Source: Certhia americana (lineage: Eukaryota; Chordata; Aves; Passeriformes; Certhiidae). Taken from it: 64,000 nucleotides of DNA. This document shows, one piece after another, positions 11,990 to 22,200 of the stretch. The notes below the pieces were generated by a model that saw only the letters and a list, made by a program, of their open reading frames with translations, was not told where the DNA came from and searched no databases. The stretch covers positions 63,973,732-64,037,731 of the forward strand of contig CM031878.1 of assembly GCA_018697195.1 (NCBI GenBank). Direction: 5' to 3'. Within the stretch, counting starts at the first letter, position 1, and every line of letters starts with the position of its first letter. Position numbers and translations under genes: made by a program.

Positions 11990-12165
11990 GAGGCATGGGC
12001 TCCTCTGAGTTCTGGCGGCCTTCTCTCTGGGATGGAAGGGTGAAACTCTACCAGTCTACTTCCCTTTCACTTTCCCTAATACTCCTTAGTCTTTCTACTT
12101 CCTCCTTAAGCTTGGCCACCAGACAGAGAAGATTATTCACCTGTTTGCACTGCAGGCACGCATCT
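11990..12165 (-). pseudogene. CR1 ORF1 fragment (CxxC plus coiled-coil block)
   Basis: The minus strand over 12065-12160 reads CLQCKQVNNLLCLVAKLKEEVERLRS, matching the avian CR1 ORF1 block in which a CxxC pair precedes a Leu/Glu-rich coiled-coil segment ending VERLRSIRESE. ORF1 encodes the nucleic-acid-binding chaperone-like protein of the LINE. The surroundings (about 11800-12270) contain stops in every frame. The same block is found, more decayed, in the plus-strand CR1 at 14661. Confidence 0.8.
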
Positions 12166-12275
12166 TGTGCACCATCCCATGGTACCACTGCCAGTAGTAC
12201 TTACAGGAAGAGGTCTGGACAGATGTGCCATTCCTGGAGGGTTCTGTTTGGGTTGGTATACTTTTACTAGCTATA

Positions 12276-14599
12276 GTTTTTGGTCATTTGGAGACCATTG
12301 CTCGAAAAAACCTCAAAAACCAAGTTATCAGGATTCAGGGATATAATACAGAGAAAAGTAAGGTCATAACTTCCCCATACTAATGATCGTAATTTGCTAG
12401 TTGCACTCATATCTTCTGTGGCGGTTGGTTTGTTTTGCTAGGTTTGTTTTGTTGTTTTTGTTTATTTGTTTTTTGACAGATCATAGTTGTAGAATCTAGA
12501 AAATCAAGGAAATTATAAGGAAATAAGGAAATTATACAGTGCGTATAGTACAGCTTATATAGTGGACAGTTTATCCCTTTAGAAAGAGGCCTGATTTTAT
12601 ATATTGGCTCCTTGCTGGATTACCATATAGTGGTGCTTTACAGGAGTTCAGTTTAAATCTTCCTGAAAGATGAAATTCTATAGAATAGTCTGTAATAATG
12701 AAAATATTGGCACAAAAATTACTTATTCAATCTAAAATGCCTTTGGAGATTATCATACAACTATATTTTTAAACTATATGCACAGCAATCTCTTCTTCTG
12801 TCTAATGCAATTTTGATCAATCCAAGAAGAAAACAGAAAGGAAAGAGTTTAAGAGATTGATGGGCAGCAAGAACAACATTCTGAGTGGCAAAAATTTTGC
12901 CACAAGCTGCAATGCCTATGGGCCTTGGAAGCTTGCCCACAGTTGCTTCTTTGAATTAGAAAAAAATTAATTAGAACATTTTGTTAGTCTACTGTCAGGT
13001 AGACACAGGTCGATATTCCATTCCTGTGCTCACTTTCTTTTTCCAGCTCCAATTTGCATATCTAATCAATCCCTTTTCCTGTGTAATTGATCAAAAGGGA
13101 GCAATGCAAAGGGAGATGCCAGAGAGATATGCAAAATATGTTATGAAAGGTGCTAATGACACATCATGCAGTAATTTTCTGGACCTTTTCCTTGCTGGGT
13201 TGCATTACAAAAAAACATATGTCTTGCTAATACATTTCTGTTCCACCTTCTGTTAATTGTTGCACGACTTTCTCATTCAGCACTCTGTGATGAGCTCTCT
13301 CCTTTGCTTTGTGGGTAGTGACAATACAAGCACCTCAGCAGTGATAATGAAGACATAACCTAGATGGGTTAAAATACCCATTCTCACACACTTCCACAGA
13401 CTGTGTTTCACACAGGAGTCTGCAAGCAGAAAGACAGTAAGCAAAGGAGTTGCAACAACAACACCTTTTTTATGCAGCAATTAGAAATGACTCCTCATGT
13501 CTCTAAATCATAGTGTAAATACAATGCAGTTATTTCAAAAAAAAAAGACTCCAGTAAAACATTTGTAAAATTAAATCACTGTCAAATAAAAAGTGGATAG
13601 GGCAGCCTAAACTCTACCCAATACTCTCCAAAGCTCATCTGAGTCATGGATAAGGACTTGCCTGTTCTACAGATTTTTTTTTTTTTTAAACAGGAAACCT
13701 TCTTTAATTTAGCATTAAAACCTCTGCACTAAAGATGCACAAATAATTGGTTTAGTTATGAGAATTTAACTATTTCCAAACTTATAAATTTATGTCTTAT
13801 GCCTACTGTTATCTGCTTCTTTTTATCCTAAAAGTGTGGGGTTTATACTCTGATCACAAATAATCTCTTCAAAATTTGTGAAAAGGCAGTCAAGGAACGT
13901 GCTTAGTGCTCATGCTGCCTTTCTGATAGTGAGTGGTCTCATCTTGTCACACAAGATGGCAGTAAAAAATTGACTTTTTGTATTTATTCTTTTTAAAAAG
14001 AAAACCAGGAAAAATCATCTCAGAAACAATGCTCTTGTGAGAAGTGTTATCACATATTCTGGAAAATAAATCTTGTTTGAAGTTCTTACTCCCTTAGCAG
14101 TATGTAACAATAGTTGTATAAAATAATTGCACCCTTTGTTAATTGATATCAAAACCTTTGAAATTTTATATAATGCCTTCTATCACAGATATTTCAAGCC
14201 ATGGAAGAATCTTAAGATTTGCCATCTTATTCACTAAAATATGTATTTTAAAGCTCTTTTCACATGATACTTCACCAAAGTGCAAGGAATGCTGGAGTAC
14301 TGGAGGAGTGTGAGGAGCAGCAGTGGCGGCAGTGGTGGAAAGCAATATGAGGAATACATGACTATATGAAGAAGTAAACAGATGCTCTTCCATGAGCTGG
14401 TCATCCCAGATTTATTTAGCCAGAACAGGCCTCAGCCTGCCCTGATCATTTTCAGGTGATTTAAACAGGATTAAAAAAATCAGTTCAGTTAATTTTAATA
14501 AACGCATCAAATACACCTCCCAGCAGGCAAGTATGTGACAACATGTTGATCACCAAAGCAAAATCATGTCCTCTGCTTCTCCAGAGCTTTTAGAATCCA
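12276..14599. other. Stretch between two CR1 copies, no gene recognised
   Basis: This is AT-rich sequence with a T/G-rich run at about 12433-12475 and a T-run at 13672-13686. No coding exon, RNA gene or repeat family is evident. Confidence 0.55.
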
Positions 14600-14660
14600 T
14601 ATGGACATACAGACAAAGCAGGTGTCAGGGCATACAACCACTTAGGTTTCAGGTTGCAAG

Positions 14661-14882
14661 ATGTGCCTGGAGATGGATGATAACAGGTACACCTTTGGGA
14701 GGTACACTCAAGTAGATGAACTCTTCTGCTTGGTCACTGAGCTTTGGGAGAAGGAGGGCAGACTGCAGAATATTTCAGAGTCTGAGAGGGAGATATATCA
14801 ATGGAAACATGATCTGACATTTCTGATACACACAAGTCAATTCAGCATGGATACGTCCAGTATCTGTTTTGTGTCAGGATGA
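14661..14882 (+). pseudogene. CR1 ORF1 fragment
   Basis: Residues about 14-51 of this 73-codon frame read YTQVDELFCLVTELWEKE, then GRLQNISESEREIYQW. This parallels the CR1 ORF1 block (CxxV-D-LL-LVAEL-EEVERLRSIRESEREIDWW), with the Cys residues replaced. The stop at 14880 is premature for ORF1. It is not a host gene. Confidence 0.82.
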
Positions 14883-16141
14883 AGATGATATTACTAAGGA
14901 AAAATGAGTAGTTAGTTTGTGGAGCTGCCAGAGAAACACCTCCTTATCCTCTTCACCCCTTACCCTTACCCTCACACTCTTATACCTTTACAGAATACGT
15001 GTTAGGCTCTGTGAATGGTTGAGGAAAGTCATGACAAGGTAGAAAAGGGAGAATCTGGGTAAGTACTTTTAACAAGATCAGATTAACAATCCCCTTTTGC
15101 CAAGAGCTGCATTAAGACTGGTGCTAAGAAGACAGGCAATTACCTAGTCATAGGTGGGTCCCACCTGAGCAGAATGGAGGCATCCAAGGCATCGAACTGC
15201 AGACTGAGCTGCCTTTTCAGGGAACTCTTCTGTCGCCCTAGGACCTAAATCAAGATTGTCACCAGACAGCTGATGAGCACAGTACAGTCTTTTGATTATG
15301 ACAAACTTGCTCTGTTATGTGAGTATATATTACTTTGCAATTAGAAATAGAAGGACAACCAAAAGAGATTCAAGAGCACTGGGAAAAATGACTCAGGAGC
15401 ACAGATGATGTTTTCCTTTATCCTCCCATTAGAGGAGAGATATTGGAAGATGCAGGTGTACACCAAAACCCCTCTCCAGGACTGGTGCCCCTTCCAGAAT
15501 CTTGATTTTTGTATTGATAGAAGAGACTTCAATGTGCAAAGTGTCCTGGGGCCTCATGGGACTCAGCTGTCCTAATAGGCTAAATGTCCCTTTGCTTGTA
15601 AGCTGGCAGGAGTGATTAATGGGACTTCAAACTACAATTTATGGGGAAAATTAATAATATCAGGAGAGCTAAAGATAAGCCAAAGTGTGGTATGGCATCA
15701 CCTCAGGGTGGCAATGTTAATGGGAGCATTCATACTTATCCAGGGAACTACTAAACCAGTCATACACCAAAGCATAAAATATGAGATTCGCATAAATAGG
15801 ACTGGAAGTGTTGGTCTTTCAAAAAATCTTTTATTTCATTGATATTTGTGACAGGTAGTGGAATAAATCCCATGGTTTGGGGTACTGGGATGGAGAGCTG
15901 TTCAAGAGGGATAGGCAATGCAGGCAAATTAGCAGAATTCCACTATATGCAATGTAGAATTTTGACTGTACAGCCCCTACATTTAAGGGTTATGTGGTTG
16001 AAAGCCTCTGGATGAGGAATAAGGGATGGAAAACAATGCAGATGTTGTAGTGTGTCTCTGTGACTAATAACCAGGCCAGCACTGATGAGGTATTCTATAG
16101 GTAATTACAAGAAATTTCTGCATTGGTAGCCTCTGTCCTTT

Positions 16142-16420
16142 ATGGAAGTTTTCAATGTCCAAAAAATCATCTGGAAATACTATACTGCTCTTATAGGCAT
16201 GTCTGCAAAGTTCCTGAAATTCAGTGGAGATAATTTATTGTCACAAATATTCAGTAAGACAACTAGAAAATATGCTCTCCACAACTTGATATTTGTGAAA
16301 AGAGAAGGATTTGTGGGAGATGTGCTGGTAGGTTGGCTGTCTTGACCATAGTGATTAAGAGGTGGCTAAGTTTAAAAATTTTTGTTGTAAGGGGGAAAAG
16401 ATAGCAGAATTGCTATCCTA
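16142..16420 (+). pseudogene. CR1 endonuclease C-terminal fragment
   Basis: The 67-codon frame contains IWKYYTALIGMSAKFLKF, SQIFSKTTRKYAL and VKREGFVGDVLVG. These match the CR1 endonuclease segment that follows PDICWKYHTA and leads to VGDVVVGGCLGHSDHE. At about 16340 the frame slips. Reading on one base over gives CLDHSD followed by a stop where the catalytic His should be. The block confirms that the surrounding element is CR1 in plus orientation. Confidence 0.85.
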
Positions 16421-16745
16421 GACCTCAAGACGGCAAACATTAAGCTATTCAGGCTGCTACTTAGCACTGTCCTCTGGGAATCTGTTTATGAGGGCATGGG
16501 AGACCATAAGTATTGATCATTTTTTAAGAACTGCTTTTCTTAAAAGGAAAGGAAAAAGGAAAGGAAAAGCAGAGGAGCAGACAGCTCCCTCATGCTGCAA
16601 ATCAAACAAGCAGGGCAAAAAAACAGCTTTGCGGAAGGAGGAACTCCTCTTGGAAATCCTGAGGAAATAAAAGCTGTATGATTTCTGAAATAGAGGTCAG
16701 GCTTTGGAAGAGGATTACAGAGCCCTTCAGGGAGAAGTAAAAAAA

Positions 16746-18208
16746 ACCCACAAAAGCATAAAAATAACTTTTAATCATATTCCAATCAAATATAACAGGA
16801 AATTTCTTCTCTAACTACATATTTTGATTGTACTAAATAACCATCTGAATCAAATTTGAGTTTTAAACACATCTATAATGCCAATATGGCCGTTTTACCA
16901 AACTTGCTTTTTAACAGAAGTTTATAAAAGTTAATATTTGTTAACCAACAAAAATATCTGTAAAACTTTGAAAACTGTGTTGGATTGTATTTAGTTGTCC
17001 TTTGTCCATATTTGACATTTACTCATCTTTTATCCATCTTCCCAGTCAGTTTTCAAAATAATTAGATTTAGATCTTTGATATTTAGTGAGAAATATTAAT
17101 AAACTTTCTTTCAAACATACCAGATGGTTACACTACATTTAATTAGTATTAACATATAGACCTAATAGAATTTTACATGAAATAATGCTGAAGATATGAA
17201 TAGCATTAGATGCCAAAAAGGTTCTAAAACTGAAAGATACAGTTATTAACACTAACATATTGATTTAGAAGTATGCATGGAATTCTAAATCACAAAATTT
17301 ATAGTGAGAGTATGTTAGAATTCTTGGCTTTGTCAAGGACAGTATGTAACACATTTCCTATACTGTTCTACTACTGTCAGATCTGACCTATTATTTCAGT
17401 GCAAATTCATCCACCAGATAACAAACAGAAAGAAAATTATTACCATCATTACTTTTCCTGAGGCTACCGAAAGTCCCTACAAAGTATAATGTGGTTTGGA
17501 ATCTAAAAAGAAAGTATGAGATAAAAACCAGATTAATAATCCAAAGTAATAGTGACTATGACGTAAGTCACTATTACTATGCTAGAGTTGGCAAGAAGAC
17601 CTTTATAAATTATAAAATATAATTTCATCTCTTGAAATGTCTTAGATTTCCCCTATTACTCTGTTCAAATCCACCTTAAAAAAATCAAATGTTGATTTTT
17701 TAAATCTGAGAAATTTGGGTTGAGAGGTTTCTTTAAATTAAATATATCAGTTAAAATAATTCTTTAGGTATGACTTTTGTATAGCATATTCATTTAACTA
17801 TCAGTATTAAAATAATTTTCCGAAAGTTTATTCTTAAAGTGAGTTAGGAAGTAAGAAGGAACAGTGAAAACTAACATGATGACTCATTTAAAAAAATTTA
17901 TTTCAAGTTATATAATTAGTGAAATATTAGTTACTGATTTGAATTCTAGCTTACCAAGTGTTGCCACAAATTTTACAAAGCATCAATGAAATTCTAAAGC
18001 AAGTTTTGGCCAAACGGAATATTCTCCTCTGTTTGGATATGGTATTGGAATAACAGAAGTATTGCAGGCTACTCTGCCATTCTTATCTGTAGATTTTTCT
18101 CCACATCCAAAAGTCCAAAGCCTTAAATCTAGGATATTGTCTGATCTAAGAAAGAAGAAGGAAAAAAAAAAAAAGGGAGGGGGGTGGAAAAAAAGACGTA
18201 AATAGGAA
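16746..18208. other. AT-rich stretch with one strong hairpin
   Basis: No gene or repeat family is recognised. The perfect inverted repeat at 17545-17578 is the only conspicuous structure. An A-run and G-rich patch (about 18160-18185) precede the CR1 that starts at 18209. Confidence 0.55.
17545..17578. repeat. Perfect 13-bp inverted repeat with CRE-like loop
   Basis: AGTAATAGTGACT (17545-17557) is the exact reverse complement of AGTCACTATTACT (17566-17578). The 8-base loop ATGACGTA together with the next base contains TGACGTAA, a variant cAMP-response-element core. No target duplication or terminal motif suggests a transposon, and no U-run follows, so it is not a bacterial-type terminator. 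Confidence 0.95.
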
Positions 18209-19114
18209 AATCACAGAATCACAGAATGTGCTGAGTTGGAAGGGATACATGAGGATCATTGAGTCCAATTCTTGACCCTTAAAGGACTTCCTCAGGAACC
18301 CATTGTGCCTGAGAGTGTTGTCCAAACACTTCTTGAGCTCTGTTAGGCTGGTGCTGTGACCACTGCCTTGGGTTCTATTCCGGTGTCTGTTCCACAACCC
18401 AAACATCCTCTGGTTCAAAAGGCTTTTCCTAATATCCACCCTAAACCTCCACGACACAATTACAGGCCATTCCCTCAAGTCCTATCACTGATCTCCACAG
18501 AAAAGACATCAGTACCTGCCACTCCTCTTCATCTCACAAGTAATGCAATATAACTGCAATGAGGAGTGCTCTCAGACTCTTCTCCGGGCTGAACAAACCA
18601 AGTGACCTCAACCTCTCCTCATATGGCTTCCCCTCCAGAACCTTTGCCATCCTTGTTATTCTTCTTTGAACACTCTCTAAGAGCTTTATATCTTTCTTAT
18701 CTTGGGTGCCCAAAACTGTCCCCAGCTCCTGAGGTGAGGCTGCCCCAACCCAGAACAGAGCAGGACAATCCCCTCCCTTGCCTGGCTGGTGATGCTGAGC
18801 CTGATGCCCCCCAGGACATCTGGAAGCCTCCTGGCTGTCAGGGCACTGCGGACTCAGATTCAACTTGCTATCAACCAGCACCCCAGGTCCCTTTCTGCGG
18901 CACCGCTCTCCAACATCTCATTCCCCAATCTGCCCATACATCCTGGATTGTCCTGTCTAGGTGCAGAATCCAGTTCTTGCTCTTGTTAAATTTCATTCAG
19001 TTGATGATTGCCCAGCTCTCTGATTAGCTGAGGTCTCTCTGCTGGGCCTGTCTTCAAGGGCGTTAGCAGCTCCTCCCAGTTCTGTATTGTCTGTGAACTT
19101 GCTAATCTTGTGGG
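18209..19114 (-). mobile_element. 5'-truncated CR1 LINE
   Basis: It starts at 18209 with AATCACAGAATCACAGAATG, the CR1 3' tail on the minus strand, and runs about 906 bp to roughly 19114, where the CR1 match (GTCTGTGAACTTGC) ends in the middle of the RT region. The 3' UTR segment with the TTGACC-CTT-AAGG-ACTTC-like block is of a different subfamily from the copy at 8554. The interrupted ORF2 C-terminus is annotated separately. 5' truncation is typical of target-primed reverse transcription. Confidence 0.92.
18534..18881 (-). pseudogene. CR1 ORF2 C-terminus remnant
   Basis: The 115-codon frame starts [13 protein letters not shown], as in the CR1 block following [17 protein letters not shown]. 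It then carries [13 protein letters not shown], [13 protein letters not shown] and the [16 protein letters not shown] block. The middle section (about residues 15-55) is out of frame compared with CR1, so at least two indels have occurred. It is the end of the LINE polymerase protein and inactive. Confidence 0.88.
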
Positions 19115-19124
19115 TAAAAAAGAA

Positions 19125-19175
19125 CAGCAACAACAACAACAACAATAATAACAATAATAACAACAACAATGAAGA

Positions 19176-19260
<85 letters not shown>

Positions 19261-19262
19261 AT
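19125..19262. repeat. Compound trinucleotide microsatellite (CAA)n(AAT)n(AGT)n
   Basis: (CAA) units give way to mixed ACAATAATA units, then about 15 AAT units, then about 11 AGT units, ending at 19262. It starts about 10 bases beyond the truncated 5' end of the CR1 at 18209-19114. Open frames of poly-Asn, poly-Ile, poly-Val, poly-Leu or poly-Tyr here are artefacts of the repeat. Length is likely to vary between individuals. Confidence 0.97.
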
Positions 19263-22200
19263 ACATTGTTGTAACCGTCATGAGAAAATTCAGTAGGAAT
19301 GTTATTCTGAAAAGTAATAGATACAACTGAATTATGTCTAAACAAAAATTTAAATAAAAAACTGATGAAAGTAAAAATAAAAAAACCTCTTAAATTGAAC
19401 ATTATTTTGCTTTGGAAATTTGGTCCAGCTCATTTTTGGACATTGTATTATATGTACGTTGACCATGGATTTGTCAGAGACAACAAAAGGGTTATAAGTC
19501 ATTATAAACCTGACTGTACAGTCCAGTCCCTCTCAAGCCCCATGATTACATTTTAGCCACAGACCTACATGAGCCATCATCCATTTTTCCATTATCCATC
19601 ATCACAATGACTCAGGACACAATTACAACTCATCTTCTAAAAAACTCACTATAAGTAGAAAACATTTAATTTATTTCCAGTTGGATTTAGGGGCAGATAT
19701 GTGAGTCCTAATAAAATTTAAACTGTTTTTACTACAATCCATGAGTTTCTCATGGGTTCTCTCTTTTACCTTTCCAAACCTCCCCTCATCCACCAACTAT
19801 CAAAATCTGTTGTGGAGGAGCAGAATTCATTTGTTTCATGTCACATGTTCAAGCTTACAACCATTGGCTACATCTGTCTGTCCCATTCATAAGAAAGCCC
19901 CATCTATCTCACCGTAAAATATGTTCTTTTGTTCCCTTCACTTTCAGATAAAAAAGCATTTTCACATTCCTCCTTTTTTCTTTCTACCTCATATTTGGCA
20001 TCTTAACAGTAATAGCATTCCCACATACATCTTTACCAGCAAAAGAGATTATTGTAGGAAGAGAAGGCTGGAAATATATTACTCATTAGTCTTTCAAGAG
20101 AAAAAAGTAGGGAGAGACACAGAAAATTAGTAGTGAATGCAATAAAGAAGAATTAGTCAAGTTATGAAAAGAAAGGATGCCAAATTCTAAAATAGCACTA
20201 GTTTTTTGTCATCTATAGCCATACCAATAAATGCTGTCTAAAAAGAACGAGGATTCCTGGATTTTTTTAACCCTTTCAAAGAGATAAAAAGACTGCTCGA
20301 AATGGTTTTTATTTTTAATTTTGATAACTTTCTTAAATGCATTGCTCTCGATTTCTTTCCTGGTTTTGGTAATGCCATGTTGCTCTGTTTTCTGTCATTT
20401 AGACCCCTCTGTGTTTGCTCTGAGGACTGAATATTTACCACCAGCCCTACAAAGAGAATCTCTTTCTATTTTACATAGAACTCTCTGTCCCTTGGAACAT
20501 AAGGAAGAGAAAAGAAAAGGACATTCAAAAGAATGAAGATGTGACTGATTTTCCTGTTTTCATGGTGACATAGAGGAAAGATTTCCCTTGGTACCCAGTA
20601 ATACCTGCATCTCTGACCAGGAAGGGATTCTGCACAGCACAGGAGCATCAGATAATTTTCATTTGTGGCTGTACTCGTGTCTAACAAAAGTGGGATAAGC
20701 AGCATGTGGCCTTCAAGGTTTTACCAGAAATGAATCCTTGACTTGTGGCTTCAATATACGTATATGTGTATGCATGTAAAAAGCAGACATTTATTACTCT
20801 TAGAAAGTTTTAGTAGCTCTTTGGCCTCTGAAGGACTCTTTTTAGATGACAAAAGCATAGTTAGCTTAGACAATCAACATAAGAATCTATTCTTTGATTT
20901 TCCATAATTTCTCAGTGATACTACTTAAAAGCATAATAATGCATATACAATACTGCTGTGTCTTTCTAGGAGGCTGCATAAATGTTAAATGCAATGGACA
21001 TGAAGGCTGGAATGAAAAGTGAAAAATAAACATTGGCAATAGTTCATGTCTTAATAGGATTAAGAGGAAAGAAATAAAAGCAATCCTTAACGTGTGTCTA
21101 AGATCTGTTCAACTTAAAAATGTCAGATTCTACTTTTCACTGTAGGAAATATTGAAAGCAAAAGTTATTAGCTGAGGCAAATCTTGGGAGAGGAAAATAG
21201 ATCTTAATTTTTAAAGTGGATATGTTTTAGTTCAGCACTTTACAACTGACTCCAATAGCAGACTAATTTTGAAAGGAAAGGATGTGTATTTCCCACACGA
21301 ATGACTTAAGAGGGAAAATATTGTTAGAGTTATGAAAAATGTTATTCAATACAACGTATCAAACTCTGTAATCTTGCTTCTTTGAAAGGATTTTTGTTTG
21401 TTTCAGGAGAAAAAGCAGGATGAGATAGAATGTCAACCAGACAAGACCAGCCCCAACTAGAAAGAGTATTTTGCTGGTTCTTTTTTTTTTTTTTTTTTTC
21501 TCTCACAGAGAGAAAATGTGATCTTGGTGACTTTAAAAGAAATGGATTTTCTATACAGTTTTCAAAACATACTGTTCTCCTGTACTCAAAATGTTTCCAA
21601 TAGCAATTTGAAGGAAAGTGCAATAAATTTACCTGAAATTCTTCCACTGGCAAAATGAACTGTTTTCTGTACTGTACATATGTTGTCTCTGTCTTTCCAT
21701 GAAATGAGAAAGAAGCCAAGAAAGAATGTCAAGGCCTTGAGTCTGTTGTGACAGCTGTCCATAAAATAGCAGTTTCCATTGTTTAATGATCCTTTTGCAT
21801 TTATCTCCCTATTTTAATAAACCATTCAGAAGTAATCTTTGTCTTTCCAGTTAAAAGTAAATGAAAGTATCAAGAGTCTGAAAGTAAAATGGCTGATGAT
21901 AACCTACTGCCAGTGTCATAGTGGCTTGCAGCAGTCATCAGAACCTCTTTCAAATGAAGACTGTGTTACTGCCTCCCAAATCACACAGGGCAGCTGCAGG
22001 TGTGTACTGCTGCCCATAAGTTTACCTGAGACAATATATTTGAGCTCTAAGATGTCCCAGTATGCTCCTGCATTCTGGCTTTCAGTTGCAGGTCATCCAA
22101 AAGAGATATAGTGCTTTAATATTTACAAATGATTTTATAATTGCAAGAAGCCAGGTTTAAGTAAAAGCAAATTAAAATTACTTTCTCCACTGTAGTTACA

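Larger units (their letters stand above)
8554..12275 (-). mobile_element. Long CR1 LINE (about 3.7 kb), inactive
   Basis: The right-to-left element ends at 8554 with the avian CR1 3' hallmark (AATCACAGAATCACAGAATGAG on +, i.e. the tandem ATTCTGTG tail on -). Moving leftward along the element from about 12275 there are ORF1-like, endonuclease, linker and reverse-transcriptase remains in CR1 order. Avian full-length CR1 is roughly 4.5 kb, so this copy lacks only part of its 5' end, which is unusual because most CR1 copies are heavily 5'-truncated. Stops and frameshifts are frequent and catalytic residues are lost (see sub-features), so it cannot move. It is richer in GC than its surroundings. 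The 5' limit is approximate (within about 50 bp). Confidence 0.93.
14600..16745 (+). mobile_element. Old CR1 LINE, ORF1 to mid-ORF2, 3' end missing
   Basis: The order of recognisable blocks is CR1-like: ORF1 coiled-coil block (14661-14882), ORF1/linker sequence (about 15100-15850, weaker), endonuclease C-terminal block (16142-16345), then the linker that precedes the reverse transcriptase (about 16430-16740, GAGCAGACAG...CATGCTGCAAA and the following Lys-rich segment). It stops before the RT motifs and there is no ATTCTGTG tail. CR1 copies are normally truncated at 5', so loss of the 3' half implies a later deletion. Divergence is high. Limits are approximate. Confidence 0.78.

Noticed and set aside
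18986..19402. Frames encoding long runs of Leu, Tyr, Asn, Ile or Val
   Set aside because: They are translations of the AAT/AGT microsatellite at 19125-19262.
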